DNA from: SHZI01 sp963802215
GTDB lineage: Bacteria > Pseudomonadota > Gammaproteobacteria > Steroidobacterales > GCA-2729495
Length of the DNA stretch: 64,000 nt
Direction: 5' to 3'
Assembly: GCA_963802215.1 (NCBI GenBank)
Contig: CAWDHQ010000001.1
Coordinates: forward strand, 2,046,001-2,110,000
Each line of letters opens with the position of its first letter. The stretch's first letter is position 1. A model generated the notes under the pieces. That model made no database searches. It was not told where the DNA came from and was given only the letters and a program-made list of their open reading frames with translations. Below, piece by piece: positions 40,145-48,936 of the stretch. Both the position numbers and the translations under genes were made by a program.

Positions 40145-40540
40145 TCAGCGCGCCGCCTGGCGCGTGATGGCGCCGAGAAGTTCATCCTTGGTGAAGGGTT
40201 TGGTCAGGTAGTGCTCGGATCCCACGATGCGGCCGCGGGCCCTGTCAAACAATCCGTCCTTGCTCGACAGCATGATGACCGGCGTCTCGCGGAACGTGCG
40301 GTTGTGCTTGATCAGTGAGCAGGTCTGGTAGCCATCCAGCCGCGGCATCATGATGTCTACGAAGATGATGTCCGGCCGGTAATCGGCGATCTTGGCGAGT
40401 GCGTCAAAGCCGTCCACGGCGGTATAGACCGTGCAGCCTTCCTTCGAGAGGAGGGTCTCGGCGGTCCGCCGGATGGTCTTGCTGTCGTCGATCACGAGCA
40501 CCTTCAGCCCGTGCAATGCCGGCGCGGCGCTATCCGTCAC
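40145..40540 (-). CDS. pilG: Response regulator PilG
   Basis: 131 aa single receiver. LKVLVIDDSKTIRRTAETLL, IIFVDIMMPRLDGYQTC and HYLTKPFTKDELLGAI are nearly identical to Pseudomonas PilG, which drives pilus extension and cAMP signalling. I choose the GTG at 40540 because GGAG lies 7 bases upstream on the minus strand and because PilG proteins begin a few residues before GLKV; the open frame runs 66 codons further with no similarity. First gene of the pil-chp operon. Confidence 0.92.
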   Translation of the reverse strand: MTDSAAPALHGLKVLVIDDSKTIRRTAETLLSKEGCTVYTAVDGFDALAKIADYRPDIIFVDIMMPRLDGYQTCSLIKHNRTFRETPVIMLSSKDGLFDRARGRIVGSEHYLTKPFTKDELLGAITRQAAR

Positions 40541-40886
40541 AGAGTTCTCCAGGCGGGGCGTCCCGCCGCCCGCCGCACCATGAACTTTTAACATAACCGT
40601 CAGGGTCCAGCCATGCGGTAGAGCGTGCTGCCAACAGCCCCGACCGCCACCCAAAGAACTACCCAATCCCACGCCGCGAACGCCAGCCAACCCGGCCAAC
40701 CCGACGTGGAGCCCCGGCCGGAACGCCCGCAAAGGCATGATACTCCCGGCATCCGTGCCATTTCAGCACCAGCGAGCCAGAATAGGCACAGCGTCGCAAA
40801 ACGCGGCCTCGAGGCCATCTCGCAGCGGGACGAACCCGTCGTGCCGCGAGGGCGCCCGCATTTGACCTAACTACAACGGAGCAGCA

Positions 40887-41882
40887 GTGATGCGGAAGCC
40901 GCAACTCGGCGTGGTGATGGACCCGATCGCGGGCATCAATCCGGCCAAGGACAGCTCCCTGGCCATGCTCGTCGAGGCCCAGCGCCGCGGCTACGAGCTG
41001 TGGTACTTCGAGCAGCACGACCTGCGGCTGCGCAACGGCGTGGCCCAGGGGAGCGCCAGGGCCCTTCGCGTCACCGACAGCAAGGCCGCCTGGTTCGATC
41101 TCGGCCCCCGGGAGGAGCTGCCGCTCTCGCAGCTCAACCTCATCCTCATGCGAAAGGATCCGCCGTTCGGCACCGAGTACATCTACACCACTTACCTCCT
41201 GGAGCGCGCCGAGCTCACGGGCGTCCTGGTGGTGAACAAGCCCCAGAGCCTCCGGGACATGAACGAGAAGGTCTATACCGCCTGGTTTCCTGAGTGCTGC
41301 CCGGAGACCGTGATCACGCGATCGATCGCCGATATGCGGGCCTTCCTGGCCGAGCAGGGCCATATCGTGGTCAAGCCCCTGCACGGGATGGGCGGCCGGT
41401 CGATCTTCGTGCTCCGCCAGGGCGACAACAACGCCAATGTCGTCTTCGAGACGCTGACCGACTACGGCCAGCAGTTCGCCATGGCCCAGAAGTACATCCC
41501 GGAGATCACCCGCGGGGACAAACGCATCATCATCGTGGACGGCAAGCCGGTGAGCCGCGTGCTCGCCCGCGTCCCGGCCGCCGACGACAACCGGGGCAAC
41601 CTCGTGGCCGGCGCCCAGCCTGAAGTCCGGGAACTCTCGGAGCGCGACCGGTGGATCTGCGCCCAGGTGGGGCCCGTGCTCAGGGAGCGGGGCGTGCTCT
41701 TCGCCGGCCTCGATGTCATCGGGGACTACCTCACGGAGGTCAACGTCACCAGCCCGACCGGCATCAGGGAACTGCAGAAGCTCGGCGGCCTGGACGTGGC
41801 CGCCACGCTGTTCGACGCCCTGGACGCCCGGCTTGCGGTCCGCGCGGCTGCGGCGCCGGCCGGCGGAAAGCAGCCCGCCTGA
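40887..41882 (+). CDS. gshB: Glutathione synthetase
   Basis: 331 aa ATP-grasp enzyme that adds glycine to gamma-glutamylcysteine. LGVVMDPIAGINPAKDSSLA at the N-terminus, LILMRKDPPFGTEYIYTTYL, IVVKPLHGMGGRSIFVL and GLDVIGDYLTEVNVTSPTGI are all diagnostic. GTG (40887) and ATG (40890) are adjacent in frame, so either could start the protein; GGAG lies upstream. It is divergent from pilG, the usual neighbour in gammaproteobacteria, and its stop overlaps the next gene. Confidence 0.95.
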   Translation: MMRKPQLGVVMDPIAGINPAKDSSLAMLVEAQRRGYELWYFEQHDLRLRNGVAQGSARALRVTDSKAAWFDLGPREELPLSQLNLILMRKDPPFGTEYIYTTYLLERAELTGVLVVNKPQSLRDMNEKVYTAWFPECCPETVITRSIADMRAFLAEQGHIVVKPLHGMGGRSIFVLRQGDNNANVVFETLTDYGQQFAMAQKYIPEITRGDKRIIIVDGKPVSRVLARVPAADDNRGNLVAGAQPEVRELSERDRWICAQVGPVLRERGVLFAGLDVIGDYLTEVNVTSPTGIRELQKLGGLDVAATLFDALDARLAVRAAAAPAGGKQPA

Positions 41883-42988
41883 AGAGCCACCCGGCAGCCC
41901 GACCCGGCGCCACACTGCTGGCGGTCCTGGCGGCCTGGCTGGGGACCGGGCTTGCCGCCTGCGGGGGCCCGGCCGTCACGGACCGGCGCTTCCAGGCCTT
42001 TGGCACCGAAGTCCACGTCGAAGTCCTGCACGCGGGCACACCGTCCGCCGCCGCCGGAGCGGCCGCGGCGGTCGATGAACTCGAGGACCGGTTCCGCCTG
42101 GCCGAACGGGACTGGTACGCCTTCGGCACCGGCGAACTGGCGCGGGTCAACGCACTGCTCGTCCGGGGCCAGGCCGCCCCGATTAGCGCGGACCTCGCGC
42201 CGCTGATCACCCGGGCGATGGCGCTGCACGCGCAAAGTGGCGGGCGCTTCGACCCGGGCTTGTGCGCGCTGGTGCGCCTCTGGCAGTTCGACAGCCGGGA
42301 ATCCCTGGCGAGCGCAGCGGGTCCGCCACCCGCGGACGAGATCGAGGCCCTGCGTGCCCGGCAGGGCACACTCGCGGACCTGCGCTTCGATGGCCGTACC
42401 GTGTCGGCAGCCCGGCCCCTGTGCATCGACCTGGGCGGGATGGCCAAGGGCACGGCCATCGAGCGCGCCCGCACGCTGTTCGGCGCCCGCGGAATCCGGA
42501 ATGCGCTGCTCGACATCGGCGGCAGCAGCCAGCTGGCCCTCGGGCAGAAGGGCGACCGTCCCTGGTACATCGGCCTGCGCCACCCGCGGGAGGACCGGGT
42601 CATTGGCCGGCTGGCGCTGGAACCCGGCGAGGCAACCGCGACGTCCGGCGACTACGAGAACGCCTACGTGCAGGAGGGGCGCCGCTACCACCACGTCCTC
42701 GATCCCGTCACGGGCAAGCCCACGGCGGGCACTGCCAGCGCAACCGTGCTTGCCCCGGACGCCGAGCTCGCGGAGGCGGCGACCAAGGCCCTGATGGTGG
42801 GCGGCAGCGAACAGTTCACGGCGATCTGCGCGGCGATGGGCCTGACCCACGCGCTCCTGATCACGGCCACCGGCAAACTGGTGACCACACCGGAGATGGC
42901 AGAGCGCCTGCAGCGCGACAACGGGGGCCGGCTTCCCGTGTTCGACTGGCCGCGGCCAGGAGCGGACGGGGAAGACGCCGTTCTGTGA
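41879..42988 (+). CDS. apbE: FAD:protein FMN transferase ApbE (lipoprotein)
   Basis: About 369 aa. The leader LLAVLAAWLGTGLAACGG ends in a lipobox-like LAAC. The ApbE core shows CIDLGGMAKGTAIERA, ALLDIGGSSQLALG, YHHVLDPVTGKPTAG and, near the end, EAATKALMVGG. ApbE attaches FMN to Thr/Ser of exported proteins such as Na+-NQR or Rnf subunits. No ATG lies at the right place; the most sensible start is a CTG at 41879 that overlaps the gshB stop (CTGA), though a GTG/TTG inside gshB is possible. The start is the uncertain point; the function is not. Confidence 0.85.
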   Translation: MKSHPAARPGATLLAVLAAWLGTGLAACGGPAVTDRRFQAFGTEVHVEVLHAGTPSAAAGAAAAVDELEDRFRLAERDWYAFGTGELARVNALLVRGQAAPISADLAPLITRAMALHAQSGGRFDPGLCALVRLWQFDSRESLASAAGPPPADEIEALRARQGTLADLRFDGRTVSAARPLCIDLGGMAKGTAIERARTLFGARGIRNALLDIGGSSQLALGQKGDRPWYIGLRHPREDRVIGRLALEPGEATATSGDYENAYVQEGRRYHHVLDPVTGKPTAGTASATVLAPDAELAEAATKALMVGGSEQFTAICAAMGLTHALLITATGKLVTTPEMAERLQRDNGGRLPVFDWPRPGADGEDAVL

Positions 42989-43068
42989 CCTGCCGCCGTT
43001 TCACCCGGTGCCGGCGCGTATAATCAGACGAGATCCCGGGTGGGCACCGGGGATTCGGCCAGCCATAC

Positions 43069-43992
43069 ATGCAGGAAGCGCCGTCCCGAACCGGACGTCA
43101 GACCACTTGGTCGGCCGAGGCTGCCCGGGACCGGCTGTCGTCCACGGCGTTCCTCGCCGCCCTCTTCCACGGCATCCTGATCCTCGGCATCACGTTCAGC
43201 GCGGCCACCAGCGCCCCTGACAATCTCACCAGTTCCATGGAAGTCGTCCTCGTCACCTCCGACTACGAGGACCGGGAGCCGTCGGAAAGCGCGGTCCTTC
43301 TCGCCCAGCGGAACCTGTCCGGCGTCGGCAATGCCGCGCCGGACGTCACCGTGCGCACGGCGCCGGGGCTGACTCTCCCCGCCAGCGTGCTGGGCCCGGC
43401 CCAGGACGGCGGCGACGAGCCGGTTCGCCCGGGTGACCCGAGCCATGACCACACGACGCAACCGGTCCTCCTGGCCCGGGATTCCACCAGCGTCGCGCCG
43501 GACGAGGGCCAGCCGGACCGGACCACCGAGGCCCAGAAGAGCATGCTGCCGTCCACCAGCAATGCCATCGAGATCGTCGGCCGCTTCGACACGACCACCG
43601 CCATACCCGACGCGCGGCCGCGAGAGCTGCTGATCAGCGCCAATACCCGGGAATCCCGGATCGCCACCTACCTGAGTACCTGGAAGTCCAGGGTGGAACA
43701 GGTGGGAACCCTGAACTTCCCTGACGTGGCCAGCCAGTCGGCGACGAGCAGATACCCCGTGCTCGAGGTTGCCATCAATGCGGACGGGCGACTCAAGGAA
43801 GTCGTGGTCCGCAGCTCCTCCGGCCAGCGGGAACTCGACCGGGCGGCGATGGAGATCCTCCGGCTGGCGGCGCCCTTCGAGCCCTTCCCCGAGGGGCTGC
43901 GCGCGGAGTACGACGTCCTGCGGTTCGCCTACGAGTGGCGTTTCTCGGAAGGGGCCGGGTCGATCCGCACCCGCACGGCCGCCGCCTGGTAG
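43069..43992 (+). CDS. TonB-family energy-transducing protein
   Basis: 307 aa. One membrane helix near residues 26-46 (STAFLAALFHGILILGITFS) leads into a periplasmic linker and a C-terminal TonB domain (about 215-295; RYPVLEVAINADGRLKEVVV, SSGQRELDRAAMEILRLAAP). The TonB linker is usually Pro/Lys-rich; here it is acidic with few prolines, as in the TonB-like genes found beside gshB in related bacteria. It may energise outer-membrane receptors, but no exbBD is seen in the window. Confidence 0.8.
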   Translation: MQEAPSRTGRQTTWSAEAARDRLSSTAFLAALFHGILILGITFSAATSAPDNLTSSMEVVLVTSDYEDREPSESAVLLAQRNLSGVGNAAPDVTVRTAPGLTLPASVLGPAQDGGDEPVRPGDPSHDHTTQPVLLARDSTSVAPDEGQPDRTTEAQKSMLPSTSNAIEIVGRFDTTTAIPDARPRELLISANTRESRIATYLSTWKSRVEQVGTLNFPDVASQSATSRYPVLEVAINADGRLKEVVVRSSSGQRELDRAAMEILRLAAPFEPFPEGLRAEYDVLRFAYEWRFSEGAGSIRTRTAAAW

Positions 43993-44057
43993 GCGGGATT
44001 TCGCGTTGCTGGAGATCCGCTAGCCGCCCGCCAGGCGCACGGCGGAACCACCCGGGC

Positions 44058-44085
44058 TTTACAGGGCGTTACTGCTCGGTAACAT
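44058..44085 (+). promoter_or_regulatory. Promoter and possible TetR operator of a leaderless mRNA
   Basis: TTTACA (44058-44063) and TAACAT (44080-44085) are 16 bases apart, and +1 would fall on the A of the tetR ATG at 44092. A GTTAC-N6-GTAAC dyad (44068-44083) lies across the spacer and -10 box, a good place for autorepression. No ribosome site precedes the start codon. Confidence 0.5.
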
Positions 44086-44091
44086 GGGGCC

Positions 44092-44757
44092 ATGCTCCCC
44101 GCCCCGCGCTCCGCTTCGCCCGCCACCAGCCGTCAGGGCACCGAAGACGCCCTGCTGGACGCGCTGGAGACGGTACTGCTGCGCGATGGACTGCGCAATC
44201 TCTCGGTCAACGCGGTCATCGAGGCCGCGGGCGTCGGCAAGCCACTCCTCTACCGTTACTTCGGCGACCTGGCAGGCCTCGTGCGCGCCTGGGGCGAGCG
44301 CCGCGGCCTTTGGGCGGACCTGTCGGCGCAGGGCGAGCCGCCCAGCCGTCACGCCCCCGACGACCTCTCGTTCCGCGAACAGGTGGCCGACGAGCTCGTG
44401 GGTGTGGCGGAATACCTGCGCGATCACCCCGTGAGTGTCGAATTCCTCGCCGAGGAACTCTCCGCCAATACCGATTTCTCCGAGGCTTTCGCCGCGGCTC
44501 GCGCCGACCACCGCCGCCCGTTCCTGCGCACCATGCTGGCAGACCCGCGGTACCTGCGCCGTGACAACCGCCGCTTGATCGTCGTGCTGTATGCCGCAGC
44601 CATGTACCTCTCCATGCGCGCCGCGCGATCGCCTGCCTTCATGGGCCTCCGGCTCGACACCGAGGCCGGCTGGAACGACGCCATGGCGATGGTGCGTGAG
44701 CTCGCCACGGTGGCCGTGCCCGCCGACGACACCACATCCGCCCCTTCCCGCACCTGA
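44092..44757 (+). CDS. TetR-family transcriptional regulator
   Basis: 221 aa. The N-terminal helix-turn-helix spans about residues 20-65 (DALLDALETVLLRDGLRNLS, VNAVIEAAGVGKPLLYRYFG). The C-terminal part is ligand-binding and helical with no recognisable family. It is the first gene of a three-gene unit with a secreted cysteine protein and a DoxX protein, and it probably controls that unit and itself. The start sits directly at the predicted transcription start, so it may be translated from a leaderless message. Confidence 0.87.
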   Translation: MLPAPRSASPATSRQGTEDALLDALETVLLRDGLRNLSVNAVIEAAGVGKPLLYRYFGDLAGLVRAWGERRGLWADLSAQGEPPSRHAPDDLSFREQVADELVGVAEYLRDHPVSVEFLAEELSANTDFSEAFAAARADHRRPFLRTMLADPRYLRRDNRRLIVVLYAAAMYLSMRAARSPAFMGLRLDTEAGWNDAMAMVRELATVAVPADDTTSAPSRT

Positions 44758-44768
44758 GGATCCAGACC

Positions 44769-45335
44769 ATGCCAATGCCCTGGCGCCGACGCGCGCTGCT
44801 TGTCCCGCTGGTGGCCGCCGCGCAGCTTGCTGCCGGCACCGCGGACGCGCAGGTGAACGACCCGCGCTTCAGCGACTACTTCCTCGTCGGCCAGTTCGGC
44901 GAGGTGTGCACCATGTGCGAGGTAGCGGTCCTCTGCCAGGCCGGGGACGCGCCACCGCCGGTGGAAGCGGTAACTGCGGGCGGTGACTTCACGCTGTACA
45001 TGCTCCACACGCGCACGTTCTGGTCCCAGGTCTCCACCATCTGGGACTGGTTCATTTCCAACTTCTCGTCTGCACCCCTGGTGGGCGGGCACGAGCGGCC
45101 GGTAACCGTCTTCACGGTCACGGACGGGGCATGGTCCCCACCCGCGGAGCGTTCCATGCACATCTCGCTGGAGCCAGGCCTGCTGGCGATTGACGACGGG
45201 CACGAGGTGGACCGCGTCACCCGCCGCTGGCAGCGCTCAGCCACGAAGGAGCCACTCGGGTACTGCGTGCGCCTGCCCCTCTGGGACACCCTGTCCGTCA
45301 TCGAAGCGCGGGCCCCGCGCGGAGCACAGCCATGA
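44769..45335 (+). CDS. Secreted protein of unknown function with a C-x2-C motif
   Basis: 188 aa. A twin-arginine-like but ordinary signal peptide (PWRRRALLVPLVAAAQLAAG, cut near TADAQ) is followed by SDYFLVGQFGEVCTMCEVAV with cysteines at about 47, 50 and 56, and one more near the C-terminus (GYCVRLPLWD). I do not recognise the family. Export and the paired cysteines suggest metal, haem or redox binding in the periplasm (inference). It is encoded between a TetR regulator (11 bases) and a DoxX-like membrane protein (4-base overlap), so it may work with DoxX. Confidence 0.75.
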   Translation: MPMPWRRRALLVPLVAAAQLAAGTADAQVNDPRFSDYFLVGQFGEVCTMCEVAVLCQAGDAPPPVEAVTAGGDFTLYMLHTRTFWSQVSTIWDWFISNFSSAPLVGGHERPVTVFTVTDGAWSPPAERSMHISLEPGLLAIDDGHEVDRVTRRWQRSATKEPLGYCVRLPLWDTLSVIEARAPRGAQP

Positions 45336-45850
45336 ATACCCTCGCAGCTGCCGCGCCCGGCGTCTGGCGCCTCGCCAACTTCCGGCAGCACCCGGTGCGG
45401 ATGCTCGGCATCATCCTGCACATCATCCTGCGCACGCTGTTCGGAATCTTCTGGCTGGCCGCCGGGGCCAACAAGATCCGCAAGGACTGGGTCAGCTCGG
45501 ATATGCTGAAGCGCATCTTCGAGGACCGCCTCACCGAGATGCACCCGGACAGCTTCCCGGTGATGTACCTGCAGGAATTTGCGATCCCGCTCTATAAACT
45601 GGTCGCCGTGGTGACGACTGCCGCCGAACTGTACGTCGGCGTCGCGCTGCTCCTCGGCCTCACTACACGCTGGGGAGCGGCCGTGGCGCTATTCGTCCTG
45701 GTGAACCTCTCGCTGGGCGGCTACTACGACGCGTCACTGATCCCGTTCTTCCTGCTCAGCTTCCTGATGATGTGGCGCAACTCCGGCCACTGGCTCGGTC
45801 TCGACCGGCGTCTGCACCAGAAGTACCCGGGGTCGCGCTGGTTCAGCTGA
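45332..45850 (+). CDS. DoxX-family membrane protein
   Basis: 172 aa with four membrane helices (about residues 25-47, 82-102, 107-125 and 128-147). ILRTLFGIFWLAAGANKIRK, LVAVVTTAAELYVGVALLLG and LTTRWGAAVALFVLVNLSLG match DoxX/DoxD-like proteins, a broad group linked to thiosulfate-quinone oxidation or oxidative-stress complexes. Its ATG overlaps the previous stop (ATGA), indicating coupled translation. Precise function unknown. Confidence 0.78.
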   Translation: MNTLAAAAPGVWRLANFRQHPVRMLGIILHIILRTLFGIFWLAAGANKIRKDWVSSDMLKRIFEDRLTEMHPDSFPVMYLQEFAIPLYKLVAVVTTAAELYVGVALLLGLTTRWGAAVALFVLVNLSLGGYYDASLIPFFLLSFLMMWRNSGHWLGLDRRLHQKYPGSRWFS

Positions 45851-45886
45851 GGCGTTCAGGCCCAGGCTGTCGGTTTTTCTTACGCC

Positions 45887-45931
45887 GGTGGCGGGCAAGT
45901 CGACACTTGTAGCGGGCGAGTCGACACTTTA
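45887..45931 (+). repeat. Tandem direct repeat upstream of the propeller gene
   Basis: GCGGGC(A/G)AGTCGACACTT occurs twice (about 45891-45908 and 45912-45929), with starts about 21 bases apart, which is two DNA turns. The spacing suits a pair of protein-binding sites for the downstream gene at 46026; a remnant of an insertion-sequence end is an alternative. Confidence 0.5.
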
Positions 45932-46025
45932 GGTAATACCCTGGACCCGGCCCGGCTGCGGCGGGTTATCCTGCTCTCTGAACTCGCCGCCCGGTCGCGG
46001 CCCGGCCAACGGAAACTGGAAGCAT

Positions 46026-48917
46026 ATGAGACCTGGGTTGCGTGGAGCCCTGAGCAGCCTTTTTCTGGCCGGTCTGCTGGCAGGTGACGGAGCCGCCGCC
46101 GCCAATTTGCAGGCCGGCTTCCAGGAAACCGTGGTCGCGAGCCCCCGTAGCAACGGATCCTGGACCCAGGCCGTCGGCCTGACATTTTCCACGACCGGCC
46201 GGATGTTCGTGTGGGAACGGGGCGGTCGCGTCTGGATTGTGGACAGCACGGCGCCGGTCTCCCAGCCCTTCCTCGACATCAATGAGGAAGTGCTGGGCTG
46301 GGGGGATCACGGCCTGCTGGGCTTCGCCCTGCACCCGGATTTCAACAGCACCGGCTACGTGTACGCCATGTACACCGTCGACCGGAATCACCTGATCAAC
46401 TGCGACTCTCCCCGCGACGGCGTCCCCGTGTGCGGCGCCGGCTACGTGGCGGCCAATACCTGGCTGCCTACGGATTCCGCCAGCCCGGGCTACAAGAAAG
46501 CCACCATCGCGCGAATCGTCCGGTACCGGGCCGTCCTGCCCGCCGGCGATTCCGACTACCGGAATGCGACGACCGTGGACTACGGATCCCGCCGGGTGCT
46601 GCTGGGCGACACGATGCGCGACCTGCCCAAGTCCGGCGGCATATTGTTGACTCACGACTCCCACGGCCACGGCTCCCTCGTCTTCGGCCAGGACGGCACC
46701 CTCCTCGCGTCGACGGGCGACAACGCCAGTTACACCAGCACCGATTCGGGCTCAGCCAGCGAGACCTACCATGCGTCGGCGGTCGCCGACGGCATCATGC
46801 GGGCCGAGGAAAACGTGGGCGCCTTCCGGTCCCAGATGGTGGATTCCCTGGCGGGCAAGGTGCTCCGCCTCGACCCGGAAACCGGCGACGGCGTGCCGAG
46901 CAACCCGTTCTACTCCGCCGCTGCACCCCGCGCCGCCAAGTCCCGCGTCTGGGCACTGGGCCTGCGGAACCCCTATCGCATGACCCTCCGCCCGGGCACG
47001 GGCGAGCACTATCCGGCTGCGGCCAATCCAGGCTCGCTCTACCTCGGCGACGTCGGCCTCAACAACTGGGAGGAGATGAATATCATCCGCCAGGGCGGCA
47101 GAAATTATGGCTGGCCGGTGTTCGAGGGGATGAACGAAAACGCCAACTACCTCAACGCCGGGACACGCAATCCCGACGCCCTGAATCCACTGGCCAACCC
47201 CCCCACGTGCCCGGCCACGATCCGGTTCAGGGACCTGATCGCGCAGGAAGTCGCCGGCGTGCCAGCCTTTCCCAACCCGTGCAACTCCGGCGCGCAGCTG
47301 CCGCCTGCGGTGACCGTATTCGAGCACGCGCGGCCGGAGCTCGCGTGGTACCACTCATCAACAACCCCACTCGCTCTCTGGCCCGACTTCTATCCGTCGG
47401 GCCTCGCCGACTCGTGGTCCGTCGGCGAGACCGGGTGGGCAGGCCGGACGGTCACCGGCAGCCAGTTTGGAGGCAGCGCCTCGATAGGCGGCGTCTGGTA
47501 CCAGGGCACCGCCTTTCCAGCCCAGTACCGGAACACCTATTTCGCCGCCGACTATGCCGGCTCCTGGATCCGCATCTTCTCGTTCGACGATCAGGACAGG
47601 CTGCTGGGCGTGAACACGTTCGCGACCAACGTCGGTGAGGTGGTGGCCCTCGGCGCGTACGCTCCGGAGGGCAATCTCTACTACGTGACTTTCAATTCGG
47701 GCGTCCGCCGGATCAGCTACACGCCGAATGAGCCGATCGCCCTGGCGGCTGCGACGCCGGTTTACGGCGCCTCTCCCCTGCAGGTCTCGTTCGTCGGCGC
47801 GGGGTCCTACGATCCCCAGGGACTGCCACTGACCTACCTGTGGAATTTTGCCGACGGCACCACCAGCACGGCGCAGAACCCCCTGAAGACCTACACGGTG
47901 AGCAACGGCCAGATCCAGAACTTCGTGGCCTCCCTGACGGTGACCGATGCCACGGCCCTCACCAGCCAGGCCTTCGTGTCGGTCTCGGTGAACAACAATC
48001 CGCCCACGGTGAATATCACCGCGCCGGTGGATGGCGGCCTCTACTCCGTGGTGGAACCCACCCAGATCAGCCTGACGTCCCAGGTCAGCGATCAGGAAAC
48101 CCCGGCCAACCTGCTGTGCTCCTGGCAGGTGATCATGCACCACAACACCCACACCCACACGAGTCCGGCGTTGACCGACTGCAACACGTCTGCGTCGCTC
48201 TCCACGGTGGGTTGCGACAGCGAGACCTACTACTACGTCGCAGAGCTGACGGTCACCGACCCCCAGGGACTCTCGACGACCCGTTCGGTGCGGCTCGATC
48301 CGGCCTGCGCCGGATCGCCAACGGACAGCCTGGCCCCTGGCACGCCCGCCGGCCTGGCCGGTGTGGCGGCGGGCAGCGGCGCGATCAACCTGTCCTGGAC
48401 GGCCAGCACCGACACCGGCGGCTCGGGCGTCGCCGGCTACCGGGTCTATCGCAATGTCGATGTGGCGCCCCTGGCGACAGTGGTGGCGAACAACTGGCAG
48501 AACTCGGGGCTGACCCCATCTACGGCGTACAGCTACCGCGTAACCGCCTTCGACAATGCCGGCAATGAGTCCGCCCAGTCGGAAGCCGTCGAGGTGACGA
48601 CATCGCCGGCTTCCGCCGACACCGACGGGGACGGCGTGGCCGATGCCGCCGACAACTGCACGCTGGCGGCAAACCCGACCCAGTGCGATTCCGATGCCGA
48701 CGGCTATGGCAATCGCTGTGACGGGGATCTCAACAACAACGGCACCGTCAATGCCCAGGACAACGCGCTCTTCCGCGGGCAGCTCGGGCAGCCGAGCGTC
48801 GGCCCGACATTCAACCAGGCGGACCTGACCTGTAACGGCGCCATAAACGCCCAGGACACCGCGCTGTTCCGGCAATTGCTCGGCTCGCCCCCGGGACCAT
48901 CGGCGCTGAACCCCTGA
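46026..48917 (+). CDS. Secreted PQQ-dehydrogenase-like propeller with PKD, FN3, TSP3 and dockerin-like domains
   Basis: 963 aa. A signal peptide (SLFLAGLLAGDGAAA) is followed by a soluble-glucose-dehydrogenase/L-sorbosone-like six-blade propeller (about 30-560; WGDHGLLGFALHPDFNSTGY, KVLRLDPETGDGVPSNPFY, ALGLRNPYRMTLRPGTGEHY). After it come a PKD domain (about 575-655; GSYDPQGLPLTYLWNFADG), an Ig-like stretch, a fibronectin III domain (about 775-858), a calcium-binding thrombospondin type 3 repeat (DTDGDGVADAADNC) and two dockerin-like repeats (DLNNNGTVNAQDNALFR, DLTCNGAINAQDTALFR). It probably oxidises or binds a sugar outside the cell. No cohesin partner is visible. Confidence 0.85.
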   Translation: MRPGLRGALSSLFLAGLLAGDGAAAANLQAGFQETVVASPRSNGSWTQAVGLTFSTTGRMFVWERGGRVWIVDSTAPVSQPFLDINEEVLGWGDHGLLGFALHPDFNSTGYVYAMYTVDRNHLINCDSPRDGVPVCGAGYVAANTWLPTDSASPGYKKATIARIVRYRAVLPAGDSDYRNATTVDYGSRRVLLGDTMRDLPKSGGILLTHDSHGHGSLVFGQDGTLLASTGDNASYTSTDSGSASETYHASAVADGIMRAEENVGAFRSQMVDSLAGKVLRLDPETGDGVPSNPFYSAAAPRAAKSRVWALGLRNPYRMTLRPGTGEHYPAAANPGSLYLGDVGLNNWEEMNIIRQGGRNYGWPVFEGMNENANYLNAGTRNPDALNPLANPPTCPATIRFRDLIAQEVAGVPAFPNPCNSGAQLPPAVTVFEHARPELAWYHSSTTPLALWPDFYPSGLADSWSVGETGWAGRTVTGSQFGGSASIGGVWYQGTAFPAQYRNTYFAADYAGSWIRIFSFDDQDRLLGVNTFATNVGEVVALGAYAPEGNLYYVTFNSGVRRISYTPNEPIALAAATPVYGASPLQVSFVGAGSYDPQGLPLTYLWNFADGTTSTAQNPLKTYTVSNGQIQNFVASLTVTDATALTSQAFVSVSVNNNPPTVNITAPVDGGLYSVVEPTQISLTSQVSDQETPANLLCSWQVIMHHNTHTHTSPALTDCNTSASLSTVGCDSETYYYVAELTVTDPQGLSTTRSVRLDPACAGSPTDSLAPGTPAGLAGVAAGSGAINLSWTASTDTGGSGVAGYRVYRNVDVAPLATVVANNWQNSGLTPSTAYSYRVTAFDNAGNESAQSEAVEVTTSPASADTDGDGVADAADNCTLAANPTQCDSDADGYGNRCDGDLNNNGTVNAQDNALFRGQLGQPSVGPTFNQADLTCNGAINAQDTALFRQLLGSPPGPSALNP

Positions 48918-48936
48918 GGCCGACCACGCGGGACGC

